Positions 33,616-45,289 of a stretch of 64,000 nt of DNA are shown one piece after another (position 1 is the first letter of the stretch; every line of letters starts with the position of its first letter). Position numbers and translations under genes: made by a program. The notes below the pieces were generated by a model. The model saw only the letters and a list, made by a program, of their open reading frames with translations. It was not told the DNA's origin and searched no databases. This stretch comes from Cenococcum geophilum 1.58 (lineage: Eukaryota; Ascomycota; Dothideomycetes; Gloniales; Gloniaceae): the NCBI GenBank assembly GCA_001692895.1, contig KV748205.1:930001-994000 (forward strand). The letters run 5' to 3'.

Positions 33616-33786
33616 TGTTCGGATCACGGTGGGGGGGGGTTTTTAGTTTCAATCGATTTCTTTCTTTTTGTCTTCTACTTCTACAGGTGGAATTTGGTGG
33701 ATCTCCTGAGCTCGCTTAGCTCACGTGGTAAACCCAATTAGTTACAAGCAACCGTGTCTACTATATTACAGAACCTTATTCAGACA
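33616..33786 (-). repeat. LTR (5') of the gag-only element
   Basis: 171 bp, TGTTCGGATCACGG ... TTATTCAGACA. The adjacent leader on the minus strand reads CTGATCAG then CAGATCAGCAA, very like the leader after the copia 2 LTR. Confidence 0.92.
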
Positions 33787-33791
33787 ATAAG

Positions 33792-34014
33792 TAAAGCGCG
33801 TAGTCTTTAAGCTAGAGCCTCTTTTTACCTAAAAGACCGTATTAAAAAAGGATTACTTTATACTTTTATATTAGTAATATAGGAGCTTTACCTAATAGTA
33901 ACCGCTTATTAATAACTTAGTATTTATATTTACTAGTAAGCTTAACTAGATCTTAGCTAAAGGTCTAAATATCCTTAACTTCTAATAAAAGCTTTAACTT
34001 ATTACCAAATCTTA
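33792..34014. other. Interior of the hAT-like transposon, segment 4, no gene recognised
   Basis: Decayed AT-rich sequence between the gag-only element and the right terminal region. Nothing recognised. Confidence 0.5.
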
Positions 34015-34152
34015 CCGCCAAGACAGCGAGCTGCCAGCTAACTGCAGTTTTATAGCTAACTGACTGTCATAACTCTATAAGCTCGCTAACTGTTTACATT
34101 ATTAGCCTCTTGGCAGCGAAGCTAATAGCGTAGCTAACTTTTAGACACACTA
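34015..34152. repeat. Right terminal region of the hAT-like transposon
   Basis: Subterminal AGCTAACTG / GCTAACTG motifs at about 34036, 34055 and 34084, then GTTAGCTACGC-type ends and the TIR complement TTAGACACACTA. TSD copy GGTTATTC at 34153-34160. Confidence 0.7.
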
Positions 34153-34160
34153 GGTTATTC

Positions 34161-34918
34161 TTAAATATATTAATAGTCTACCTATAGCCTAATACTATTA
34201 TAGCAGGCCGTTTGCGGTACTTAGCTAAGTAGTTTTAGCCTAGCGATGTGTAACGTTAGCAACTCTGTAATATAGTGTTAAGGTAGCCTACTTACTATTA
34301 TAAACTATAGATATAAAAGAATAATTATAGCGTCATTTTAAGCAAACTCCATTACCTTATAGCTCTTAGATAATTCTTTATAAAGTATATCCCACGGAAT
34401 CTACTTATTATGGCTTAATTTAATGTCCGAGAGCGATACTAAGATATACTCTACAGGCACCTTCTATTTGGCCTTAATTGTCCTCTTCTATAAGCCTACG
34501 TCTTGCTAAAAAGCTATATCTTTAATATTATATTCTTCCTCGCCTATCTCCTCGCGTTTTATACGTGTAGTCCTTATAGTTTCTACGGCCCTAATGCCGA
34601 GAGATCGTAGCCTTTTAAATAGCTTTACGCTACTAAAGAGGTTATCTAGCCAGACTACGTGCTTATCTAGTAGATATAGGCGTTTATTAGTAATTAGGTG
34701 ACGCTATATAAGGAGGTCTAGGATAATAGCTTGCGTCTTTATAAAGCCTTTATTTAGGAAGGATTTATCTAGGTCTATTAGCCCCTTCTTATTACCTTTA
34801 ATATACCATAGCCAGTTAAGAACATAGCTCTAATTCGCTAAGATCTATATCTGAAAGCCTTTTAGCGTAGGTTTTATTAGAATATTAATAATTTCTGGCG
34901 CTCTTCCTATAAACCTTT
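34161..34918 (-). pseudogene. piggyBac-type transposase, DDE core and C-terminal part
   Basis: Minus strand: GRAPEIINILIKPTLKGF followed by I*ILAN*SYVLNWLWYIKG (about 34905-34790), the GRS...NKP...G[YF]K.W.LAD..Y..D block of piggyBac (DDE_Tnp_1_7) proteins. Then LDNLFSSVKLFKRLRSLGI (about 34650-34595; the D in LDNLF is a catalytic position), ASTR-like TIRTTR, and IPWDILYKELSKSYKVMEFA*NDA (about 34420-34335). The end is degraded: RKRPAIIVLG appears in another frame (about 34215), implying a frameshift. The N-terminal part lies at 52609-53188. It acts as cut-and-paste transposase at TTAA sites in its family. Confidence 0.8.
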
Positions 34919-34923
34919 ATATA

Positions 34924-35142
34924 TATTATAGCATTAGCAGAAAATGGTAGAACTTAGCAGAACTTAGCAGATAGCTATAGTTACGTAATTAGAAGATCGT
35001 ATAAAACTCTAAGCGGCGCTACTTATCCTTTTTCTCCTTTCCTTTTCTCTAGCTCTGAATCCTCGTTTATAGACAATCCAATTATATAGGCTTGCACGTC
35101 CCCCTTACCGTGCTCGTGCCTTAATTAACTAAGTCGCTAATA
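34924..35142 (+). repeat. LTR (5') of chromovirus B
   Basis: 219 bp, TATTATAGCATTAGCAG ... GTCGCTAATA. Confidence 0.9.
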
Positions 35143-35189
35143 TTATCTAAAGCTTATCTACTCTTTTTCCTAAGAAGGAACTTAAATAT

Positions 35190-36560
35190 ATTTATAGACT
35201 ATAAATAGGACAAGGATATAGAAACGGACCTAAAGGACATTACTAGAATAATAAGAATAGAATAGGACCCTAAGGATAGGACAGAACTAAAAGGACATAT
35301 ATAACGTAACCTAAAGGACCTGTACGGACTAGAACCCCTAAAGAAACTACCGGAAATTACCTAATACCCCTACTACTATACCAAGAAATATAGCAGCCGG
35401 TAAAGTAGCTATAGAACCTTTAACTATCTCTAATAGTAAAATAGTAATCAACTTAAACTCCTAAGTAGAGCTCGCGGCAGCTAATACTAAAATTAAATAA
35501 CTTTAAGAGCTGCTTAAAGCTAGAGACGCCCCTATACCTAGCGATAAGTTATTAAATACCTAGAGACTTACTATAGACCTTAAGGCCCCAGCCTAACGTA
35601 TAGTATTAGCATTATCGCGGTCCACAAAGGTTGTGGACCCCCTATTACCTATAGACGGAACCAACCCTATATATAATAATTGGAAGCTTTAACTATAAGA
35701 TAAGCTTAAAGTTAATACGGACCACTTCCCTACTATTTAAGCTAAAATGGCCTATATCTTTGGCTGTACCGGCGGGGACGTATAGACGTATCTACGTCTA
35801 TAATACGCCTAGGATTTAGCAGACCCCTTCCTCTCTAGAGAAGAGATAATTAACTACCTATCTTCTATCTATAAGGACCCCTTTAGGGTATAGAACGCCC
35901 GCCTTAATTATAAAAGCTTAAATATAAAAATAATGGAGACCTTTTCGGCCTTTTAAACTCGCTTTTTATACCTAGCCGGCTAAGCCTAAATTCCCTATAA
36001 AGACCTAATGCTAGACCTCTTTAATAAGCTTACCCTAGACCTACAGCGCGCTATACTGCTAGTTTTTACAACTATATAGACGCTAAAGGTACTTACGGAC
36101 TACTGCCTAGCTATTAACTAAGGCCTCTATTAAATTAAGGTATAAGCCAAGCGGTATAAAGCCAGAAACTCTTTAAACCCAACTATAAGCACTCTAAGAA
36201 CGGCCCGTAGTGCCCTAGTACGATTTATAACTCCTATAGTACCAGCTATACAGCTCGCTGTTAATCTAGCAGCTAGCCACGCAGCTAGTCCTACTATAGG
36301 TCCGGTGTATACTTGGCCTATATATAGCGACCCCTATAAATAGGCCCTTAGTAATTAAGGAGCTTACTTTTATACGGCTAAAAGGACTACTTTACTAAGG
36401 GCTGCTAGATAAAGGCAAAAACGGATAAGGTTTTATTAATCTAGGAGGATAGTATAAAGTTAAAAAAAGAGGAACTCTAGAGAAAGACTTATCTTTAGGG
36501 TTAAAAGGGATCAATATATTATATATTAATCTAGGTTAGCTAGTTAGTAGAAGAAGCTAT
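35190..36560 (+). pseudogene. Gag of chromovirus B
   Basis: Follows the 5' LTR. Read through stops: long hydrophilic stretches (for example a block with NYLSSIYKDPF near 35850-35880) and a Pro/Thr-rich linker. Capsid-like by position; the zinc knuckle was not identified with confidence (candidate GAYFYTAKRTTL near 36360 has Cys-to-Tyr changes). Confidence 0.55.
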
Positions 36561-36579
36561 ACTATCCCTTATACTTTAT

Positions 36580-39500
36580 TCCGTAATAGATATTAAGTTT
36601 TAACCTCTACTTTAGCTAACTCTAGAGTAAATGCCTTTACCTTAATAGATACCTAGTGCGCTATAAAACTAGCTAACTTTTTAAATATACCCTTTAAAGA
36701 ACTACCTAAACTAATTTCTATTTGTGGGTATAACGGATAGATAGGGCTACCTATTATAACTATTTTACGGATTTACCTTCGTGTTAATAAACAAAGGTAA
36801 TATAATATCCCCTTCCTTATTACGGACCTATAAAGCTATAATATAATCTTAAAAAGAAAATGGCTAGCCTATTTAGGCTTATAGCTTAATATATAGAGTA
36901 AACAGCTTATCTAGCCTAAAACCCTACCCCTAACCCCTTCCTTTATAAAAGAAATTAGTATTATAATAGAAAACCTTATACGGCCCTAAATTAATACTAT
37001 TTACTAGGCTAATGCTATACGTAGGGACTAGGCCTTTAAAAAAGATATATAGCTTAATCCGCAATAGATCCGTATACTACGCCGCCCCCAGATTACCTAT
37101 ATTACGCTACTCGCACTAAAGACCTAGGAAGTTAGTAGTAACCTATCTAAATCCCCTATAGAGGACTTAGGCCCTACATAGCCATAAAGGAAGGCTAGAA
37201 ATACTAAATTAATAAACCAGAAGAATAACTTATAGAAAATGGAATATAAGCCAAGGAAGATTATAAACCCTATACCGTAAAATACGGCCTAATAAAAGCC
37301 CGTAAAGAAACCTACGGACCTCCCACCAGTTAATATCTACTATATTAGCGTTATAGGATTCTACCAGAACTTAGTCTAACCTAATACTATTGCCTTTACC
37401 ACCAGCTTATATAAAATTAATTAAATAATTAAGGGAAAGAAAGGTAAGCTTAGCGGATAGGAAAGTAAGCTTATAGATAAGGAGCTAGTAGAACAGAAAC
37501 TGCTCTACTAATACTAGAAGTTTAAAGACGTATTTTCTAAGGTAGTATCTAACCTACTTTTGCCTTACCGACTATATAATTACAAGATTAAGATTAAGCC
37601 AAATAAGGAAAACTCCCTTAGCTATACCTCCCTTCGTTAGCAATCTATTGCCAAATTATAGGCCACTAAGTAGTACCTTGTTAATAACCTGTATAAGGGA
37701 TTTATTAAGCCTAGTTAAGCCCCTTTCACTACATTAATTCTCTTTACTAAGAAGCTAAATAGAGGACTTAATTTTTATATTAACTACTATAAGCTAAACA
37801 ATATAACCCGTAAGGACCGCTATCCACTGCCTCTACTTAATAAGATATTGGCTTAAATAAGTAGAGCTAAGGTTTTTATAAAGCTTAATATCCGTTAAGC
37901 CTTTTACTAAATTAGAATAGATCCCAGATCTATAAATCTTACTATATTTTAGACCTATTACGGATTATATAAATATAAAGTACTTCCTTTTAAACTAATT
38001 AACGGACCAGCTATATACCAGCGATATATAAATAATATACTCTTTAACTACCTTAACGACTTCTATACGGCCTACCTAGATAATATTATAATCTACTTTA
38101 AGAATAAGTTAGAACACAAGGAGCACGTCTATAAGGTCCTATAATAGCTCCGCGAGGCTAGCCTCTAGGCTAATATTAGTAAATTAGAAATTAGTATTAA
38201 GCGTATAAAGTATCTAGGGTTTATTATTAGTATAAACGGAATTAAGATAAACCTAGAAAAGACGGCCGTAATTAACTAGTGGGTATCCCTAAGGACCGTA
38301 AAGGGGGTATAATTATTCTTAGGTCTCTATAACTTCTACTAACGCTTTATTAAGAACTATAGTAGGATAACCTAGCCTCTTAGCCACCTTACCTAAAAGA
38401 ACCGGCCCTCTTACTTTAATACCGCATATAAGCAGGCCTTTAATAAGCTTAAGAATCAACTAGTCTCCGCTCCCTTACTCGCCCACTTTAACCTAAAACG
38501 GCCCTTAATAGTAGAAACCAATGCTTTAGATAGTTTTATCGCTAGTATTTATTCCTAAAAGTAAACAGATAGAGAATAGCACCCTATCGCTTACCACTTA
38601 AAGACTATAGTAGATGCTAAGCTAAACTACCTAATTCACAATAAGGAAATATTAGCTATTATCTCTAGCTTTTAGCACTGGCGAGTATAGCTAAAAGGGA
38701 CCCCTAAACCTATTTAGGTAGTTTTAGATTATTAGGCCTTAAAATATTTTATAATAATAAAGGCCCTTATAGCCTAGTAGGCGCAATAAGCGGACATCCT
38801 ATCTTAGTTTAACTTCTTAATTATATATAGGCTAGGCGCCACAAACCGTGCGGACACCCTTATAAGGCGTAGACAGGACCTAGGCAATTAGGTAGCCATA
38901 AAGATCTTATTATAAACCTAGACGCTTCTATAACTAAAATAGCTTAACCCCTAGATATAGATAGAGCTAAATATAAACTCTTTAAATACCAAAATATATC
39001 CTATTAACTCTATAGAACTTAACCTTATTAATAAACTGCTATAGGCAAACTGTACAGCCCTATCTCTATAGAAGTACCGTAAAAAGATAAAAAAAAGTTA
39101 CTAGCCTATAGTCTCTTAAAAATAGATTACTTAAATACTAGGCTTAGCTAGTAGTAGTAGAGTAATAGGACTTATAGACTCAGTTTATCGCCAAAGCATA
39201 TACCTAGGTCTTTATGGCCCACACCCAAAAAATAAAACTTATAAAATTATTAGTAACCATTATATACAGAACTATAACAATTGCTATAGGTTTATAATTC
39301 CACGAGATAAAACCCTAGGACTATTAAAGCCACTCCCAATACTAGAACGCCCCTAGCAGTATATCTCTATAGACTTCCACAAGCTACCTATAAATTATAA
39401 CGGTTACAATATAGTTATAATTCTAGTTAACCGCTTTAGTAAACGCCCATTCTTAATCCCCTATTATAAGAATATTAATACTAAAGAGGCGGCCCAACTA

Positions 39501-40520
39501 TATATCTATTACGTCTACCAAATCTACGGACTACTAGATACTATCATATCTAATTATAGGCCGTAGTTTATATTAGCCTTTTAGAACAAGTTTACCTAGA
39601 TCTTAGGTATTAGGCTAAAGGTCTCTATAGCCTACTACCCCTAGATAAATAGCTAGATAGAGATTATAAATCAATATTTAGACCAGAGACTCTAGCTTTT
39701 ATTAACTACTTTTAGAATAACTAGGCTAAACTGCTACCCCTAATAGACTATACCTAAGCAACCCTACCCTACAACTCTACTCAATTTGCCCCTATTTAAC
39801 TAGAAATAGGCTATTTACCCTATATAAGCTTTAACTAGGAAAGATTAAAAGGACCCCAGACTATACGCGAAAAGCTATCCTATAAGAAAGCCTAGTAGTA
39901 CACTAAGCGCTTAAAAGAAGCTTAGATGGTAGCCTATATAAATCTAAAATAAGCCTAAAAATTAATAGAATAGTAGGCAAATAAGTATAGGCGGGAGCCT
40001 AACTTTACTATAGGTGATATAGTCTAGGTTATAACAAAGAACTAAAAAATAGAACGGCCTAGCCGTAAGCTTAACTATTAAATAGTAGGACCGTATAAGG
40101 TCCTTAAGAAGATAGATAACTTATATAAAGTAAAGCTCCTAGAGTTAATTAAGGTCTACCCTATTTTCTCGCTAGGTAAGCTATAAAAAGCTATAAACAA
40201 CCTATTACCTAAATAAAAGAATAAACCGCCCCTACCAATTTAAGTTAATAGCGATAATACATAGGAAATTAAAGAAATACTAGCCTATAAACTTATAAAG
40301 GGAACGCTAAAGTATTATATTAATTGGAAAGGATATAACCTAAACCCCACTTAGTACCCTATATAGAACTTTATAGGTAGTCCCTATAAGCTTTAGGAGT
40401 TCTATAGCTATTAGCCTAATAAACCTAGACTACTAAAGTACCTAGATAAATAGATAGAATGCTAGTATAATAAAAACAATAAGCTACTAGAAGAATATAA
40501 AGATAAGAACGCCCTATAGA
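36580..40520 (+). pseudogene. Pol of chromovirus B: protease, RT, RNase H, integrase, chromodomain
   Basis: Read through stops: protease near 36620-36680 (TLIDT..AIKLANFL); RT with LNFYINYYKLN and [11 protein letters not shown] (about 37770-37840), catalytic YLDNIIIYF (38073-38099; second Asp now Asn) and LGLYNFY*RFI (about 38320); RNase H with HNKEILAII (about 38637); integrase with ISIDFHKLP (about 39365), IISNYRPQF (about 39545) and YYPQINSQIE (about 39635); chromodomain LKYYINWKGYNLNPT (about 40310-40350), then FIGSPYKLQEFY. Ty3 order and a C-terminal chromodomain are clear. Dead through RIP stops. Confidence 0.88.
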
Positions 40521-40572
40521 TATAATATGGACTATAAAGCCTAAGGGCAGGCTTTTTTAGAGGGGGGGATAA

Positions 40573-40685
40573 TATTATAGCACTAGCAGAAAATGGCAGA
40601 ACTTGGTAGAACTTGGTAGACAGCTGTAGTTATATAACTAGAAGATTATATAAAACTCTAAGCGGCGCTACTTATCCTTTTTCTC
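40573..40685 (+). repeat. LTR (3') of chromovirus B, first part
   Basis: 113 bp matching 34924-35036; broken at the TSD TTCTC (40681-40685) of chromovirus C. Continues at 49652-49757. Confidence 0.9.
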
Positions 40686-40982
40686 TATCACGGAACCCCA
40701 CCGCAGGGGCCTCTATAGGAGAGCCCCGTGCTCTCGCGTACACCTCGCGTATAGCTTATGTCAGCTACGCGTAGGTATATCACCTCCTTACGCCCTCGAC
40801 CCTTACGATCGATCGCGCAACGTCTTGTAGACTCCTCGAATACATACGCTCTGTAGCCACTGCCCTCGTTCCGTGACAGTATATCACCTCCTTACGCCCT
40901 CGACCCTTACGATCGATCGCGTAACGTCTTGTAGACTCCTCAAATACATACGCTTTATAGCCACTGCCCCCATCCTATAACA
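40686..40982 (+). repeat. LTR (5') of chromovirus C with 104-bp tandem duplication
   Basis: 40686-40878 equals the 193-bp right LTR (TATCACGGAACCCC ... TCCGTGACA). 40879-40982 repeats its 3' 104 bases (GTATATCACCTCC ... CCTATAACA). The inner copy carries more transitions than the first. Confidence 0.92.
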
Positions 40983-41179
40983 TTACGTTACGCCTTTTTT
41001 ACTACTAACGCTTAGCCTATAACTAATTCTACGTCTCTATAATACTACAGGCGCTACTAGAAGTAGCGTGTCTATAAATTACCTTACTTTATACTTTTAA
41101 GAAACCTATAATAATAAGATAATATCCCTTACTAGCTATTATATTAAACCTAAAGAATAATCTAATACCTATACTTAAC

Positions 41180-42576
41180 CTACAATGCCAATCAATCCTA
41201 GGAGAATTTAATTTATTAGCCCTAGCCTTAACCCTTAAGGAGACGGACACTAATAATGTTTTATCTTTTATTAACTATATAACTATAGACAAGTAAACAG
41301 AAGGGCTACTACTTATTAAAATCAAAATACAAGACGCTAAGATATTTGTAAAAATGGTAGTATAAGACCCTAATAAATACTACTACCTAAAGCTTATACA
41401 AGCCGAGATATATACTACCTAAGATTGCAATATTATCTAAGACCTATAAGCTTATAAGGCGCTCGCTAATAATATACGTTAAAAAACTAAAGATAACCTC
41501 TATATGTCTAAACGCGACATCTAATAGTTAAAGAAGGCTAAGATTGCACTAATTACTACGGTTACCAAAAGAGAAGGTATGATTAAATACCTATAATCTT
41601 AGCTTAATAAATATATTTATAATAACGCTAGATACCTCTTTACTATATATAATACTACCTAAGTCTCTACGCCCCTAGTAACTTTACCTACTTAACGCTT
41701 AATAGAGGGCTAGTACTAAGCAGCTTTACCTAATAAGAACCCCTACTAAAGCAGCGACGATAAAAGCTATAATAATTAGACCTAAACCGCTACTATAGGG
41801 TCTAATATATACTACCTTAATCCCCTAGTCTTTTAGGGAGACTATAAGGAATATAGCTACTAGAAGATATAAATCCGCGAGAAACTAACTCAGAGTGCCT
41901 ACCTTTTTTTTATAGAAGACACTGAGATCGGCTATATTATTGGGTAAATAAAGGGTACACTATTTAATAGACTCTTCGCCTAATAGGAAACTAATAGCCC
42001 TTAGAAGTAGCAGTTCTACTAAGAAGTTTTTAACAATATTAACCTAATATACCGTAACTATAACCTACTAGCTACTAACCGAGCTAAACTACATGCCCTA
42101 AAGATAAACCCTACCAAATTATTTAACGAATTCTATATTAAATTCTAGGAATATACTAGAGCCCTTACCTGAGATAATACTAAAGACTAGGAGGACCTCC
42201 TTAAAAAAGTTACTTATCGCCTTAGTTATACAGCCGCCAGCTATAACTATAACGATGTTTATAATATGGTAGTAGCTCTATAGAAGATTAAACAACAACT
42301 AAATTAGATTACTACTACTAACCCTTACCTAAAGACCTCTCTATAGAAGCCCTTTAGACCTACTAAACTTATATATACTAAGCCACCAACGCCTATTACC
42401 TTAAGTACTACCGGAACTAATATTAATTTCTCTATACTAACCTTCCTATAAAAACTCCTAGATAGAGAGCGCGAGCTACTCTAAAAACTAGGACGCTGCT
42501 GTAAATACCATTAAGAAAGCTGTTATTACAATAACCTAAACTACCTAATAGCTAGGTTTAGTAGCTGCCGCCTAAT
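41180..42576 (+). pseudogene. Gag of chromovirus C
   Basis: Read through stops, the + strand gives Gag-like sequence ending in a zinc-knuckle-like patch GRCCKYH*ESCYYNN (about 42489-42535), with Cys-to-Tyr changes, just before the hAT insertion. The protease appears immediately right of the hAT (about 45290), so the hAT splits Gag from Pol. Structural protein of the particle. Confidence 0.65.
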
Positions 42577-45259
42577 AGGGCTCCCAATGATAAATAAATA
42601 TATATTCATACCAATTATCGTATTCATATCATTAAGAGCCTTAAGATATTCATTATCGCGATAATATCGCGATAATGGCTTATATAAGCCAGATCACCAG
42701 TCTTAGCAAGGTGTTAAGTTGGCGATCATCCTTAGAGTCCTTCTAGATCGTCACCCACCCTCTACTTCCTTTTCCAATACATTTACTAAAAGCTCCTTCC
42801 TCTACCCTAATACAATCCCGCCTCTTATCCAAGACTTTAAGCACTCCGTTCGCTTAATATTTACGTGGCTAAGAGACATTTGCTGCTAAGATATTGTCCG
42901 CCAAGCTCCTAAGAAGATGCGTTCTGGCTTGGCCGATATAGGCGGTACAGATAGAAGATCTATTGCCATACGGTAGAGCGATGGGTAGTTAGTATAATTG
43001 CTCGGATTAAGCTACTAATTAAGGGCAGTAGTTCTAGAAGGAAGATTAGTAGGGGAGGCGTTAATAAAGTAATTAAACTCGTCCTTAATTGCGTGTAGAG
43101 TTAACTGCTCTTGGCTCTAAATATCGTACTCATCTGGCTCTTAATTGCGATTGGAGGCCTCCTACGTCACTTCCTTATTACTAAACTTGCCCTTATACTC
43201 ATTCACCTAAAGCTTTTAAGCTGCGTTAACTACTAGCTTCCTCTACGAGGCTTTCCAATTGCGATTAATATAGGCCTTCCGTCGGTAAGGAGCTAGTAGT
43301 AAGGCGGCGCCGTACGCAGTAACCTTATTAGTCTTAAGGTAGTATTTATTAAAGGCGTGCCAACTAGTACGTATACAGTCGCAAAGCTTTAAGTTCGTGG
43401 CGTACTTTTTAAGAGATCTCTTAAAGTGCTACACCATAAAATCTATTGTAAAAAGCACCTTATTAAGGGTTGCTTTATCACCTTCCGTCTCTTTTATAAC
43501 TCTCTTAAAGGGCTATAAAAAGTCTCTAATATTTTCTAAAACCTTCTAATCGGCGGCGTTGAGAATATCTTTCTCATTAAACTCATTAGTATACTCCTCC
43601 TAATATTTTCCAATTGCGTCTTTTAGTTTAAGAGCCACCTATATTATATTATACCATAAGTTCTAACGCGTATCATTATCTATAGGAATAGCCCGTAGAG
43701 CGATCGCGATAAAGTAATTGTAGTGAGTAGGAGAGCTTTAAATATATATAACTACGTTATAGACTTTGCCCAAAGGCCCGATTAAACGGTAGGTAAATTA
43801 ACTAGCCTTCCCTTTTTTAAACCTTTTAGCGAGAAGCTCTTTAATCTGATCGTCTTTAAGTATAGCCTCTACCTTAAGGCGCTCTTTAGCTTCTTTAAAG
43901 GCCGTATTAACAGCTTCCTTATCTTCCATAAAGAAAAAGGCTTATGCGGCGATATTAAGTATATAGCTATAGCAGCGAATGCGGCGTTACGTGGCGTTAT
44001 ATCTGGCCTCTATTCCTTCCTCTTAGAGCTTTATAGTAAGTCGATTAAGAAGCTTATTATTACTACCGTAATTGTCGCCAATATAATAGCCAATTCTCTT
44101 AAGCAGGTTGTAATCCTTAAGGACTTGCTAAAGGACCTCAAGCTATTCATCACCGCCGTACACACTAGGGAGGAAAGGTAGAGTAAGTAGAGCCTTATAT
44201 AGTACGCGAGATTCGTTAATAAAGTGGGCGCAGATTGCAATAAAAGTCTTTTAATTTGGCGCTATCTATACGTTAAGCGAGAGGTATATAGGTGTAAGAG
44301 AGGTAGAGAGCTTTTACTTAAGAAGAGCTTTATTAAGTAGGAAGAAGTCCTTAATTAGCCTTAGCATAGTACTGCTCGATCTAATTAGAGCTTCCTTATA
44401 GATATAGTTTACTAATAAAAGAAGCGTATAAAGCTCTAGCCAAGATACTGCCTTATACGGTAGATTCCGAACAATAATTAGCTGCGCTAAAGCCTCTTAT
44501 ATAACTAGTGGATTAATATATTCTCTAAGGATCCTTTCCTTTTGCCTCTTAAGCCTTTAAGCTTAATACTGTCACTGTTTCTAAAATAGTTTTTTAAGCC
44601 TATTTCTTATAGCTCTTTTAAGGCCTAAGTCTTCTTCTTTAACAGTAATGCCGTACATATTAAGAAGATGCGACCGTATATTGGTGGTAACTATATTACG
44701 CTAGGAAACGCACCGGGCGCAGTACCAATATCGCCTCCCCTTACTGTTTAGTAGCGGCTCTTTATCAGTAGGCTCTCGTCTAAGCTTCCATGTATTTATA
44801 GCCCAAAGCTTACGTCTTTTAGCGAGGTACTCAGAGGAAGAGGAAGGTGAGGATGGCGCGTTATCTTCGTTAACTATTAGGTCTTCGAATAAGTTATTTT
44901 CAAGCTCTAATATTTTAGATAGATGTTAAAACTGCTATTAGAGTTAATAAAAAGAGATTCTAAAGTAGAGGAAGCCATAAGGATAGATTAGGGGTAGTTA
45001 GGAGGGGGGGTAAGAAGAAGAGAGGTATTTAGGCACTAGTTTAGAAAATTTTATATATAAGTATATATTAGAACGTACGGCGTATTTATAGTCCTTAGCG
45101 AATACCTTACTACCCTTCTATACCACTACCGAAGCTTTAAAACACCTATATATATTTATAAGCTTACGAATATTTATAAGCAAATATCGTATTCATATCG
45201 CTTATTATTATTAATATTATCGCAATAAGCTTATAAATAACGTTATCGTTGGGAGCCCT
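42577..45259 (-). mobile_element. hAT DNA transposon
   Basis: Terminal inverted repeats AGGGCTCCCAA(C/T)GATAA at 42577-42593 and, complemented, 45243-45259. Subterminal AT-rich motifs TATCGTATTCATATC occur near both ends (about 42627-42641 and 45187-45201). Carries one transposase gene on the minus strand. No matching 8-bp duplication was found next to the TIRs, so the flanks may have changed. Inserted into chromovirus C and younger than it. Confidence 0.88.
42802..44978 (-). pseudogene. hAT transposase with BED finger and dimerisation domain
   Basis: ATG at 44978 (MASSTLESLFINSN), shifted one frame from the body, so a frameshift lies near the N-terminus; the body frame runs to TAG at 42802. 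Domains: BED-type zinc finger YWYCARCVS*RNIV...SHLL (about 44740-44665); INPLVI and IIVRNLPYKAV (about 44515-44455); DDE region with V*IAPN*KTFIAICAHF (expected VWTAPN.KTF, about 44285-44235) and RIGYYIGDNYGSNNKLLNRL (about 44103-44045; expected GDNASNND); C-terminal hAT dimerisation domain YPSLYRMAIDLLSVPPISAK followed by PERIFLGAWRTIS (about 42990-42890). Roughly seven stops, mostly at Trp or Gln positions. Best preserved DNA transposase in the window. Confidence 0.9.
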
Positions 45260-45289
45260 GATATTAGCTTACTTAATAGATAACTCTAT

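Larger units (their letters stand above)
32263..33786 (-). mobile_element. Gag-only, non-autonomous LTR element
   Basis: Two 171-bp LTRs (32263-32433, 33616-33786), nearly identical, with TSD ATAAG (32258-32262, 33787-33791). The 1.2-kb interior encodes one truncated Gag on the minus strand and nothing else. It is visibly less RIP-mutated than its surroundings (GC-rich, few stops), so it is probably one of the youngest insertions or too short to be a strong RIP target. Needs RT and integrase in trans. Confidence 0.9.
17703..34152. mobile_element. DNA transposon with hAT-like ends, host of five nested elements
   Basis: Flanked by an 8-bp TSD GGTTATTC (17695-17702 and 34153-34160). Ends are short inverted repeats, CAGTGTGTCCAA at left and TAGTGTGTCTAA read inward from the right. 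The motif GCTAACTG or its complement recurs within about 130 bp of both ends (at least twice left, three times right). Short TIRs, subterminal repeats and an 8-bp TSD are hAT hallmarks. After removing the nested elements about 2.4 kb remain, in which I could not identify a transposase, so the family is inferred from ends only. It is inserted in the piggyBac-type sequence. Confidence 0.7.

Noticed and set aside
27990-34010. Long + strand frame running through the interior of the hAT-like transposon
   Set aside because: Its stop density is what random sequence of this composition gives, TGA depletion is explained by RIP, the minus strand reads about as well, and no domain was recognised.
44031-44240. 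69-codon minus-strand open frame in the hAT
   Set aside because: Shadow frame; the true transposase frame here contains the GDN block of hAT proteins.
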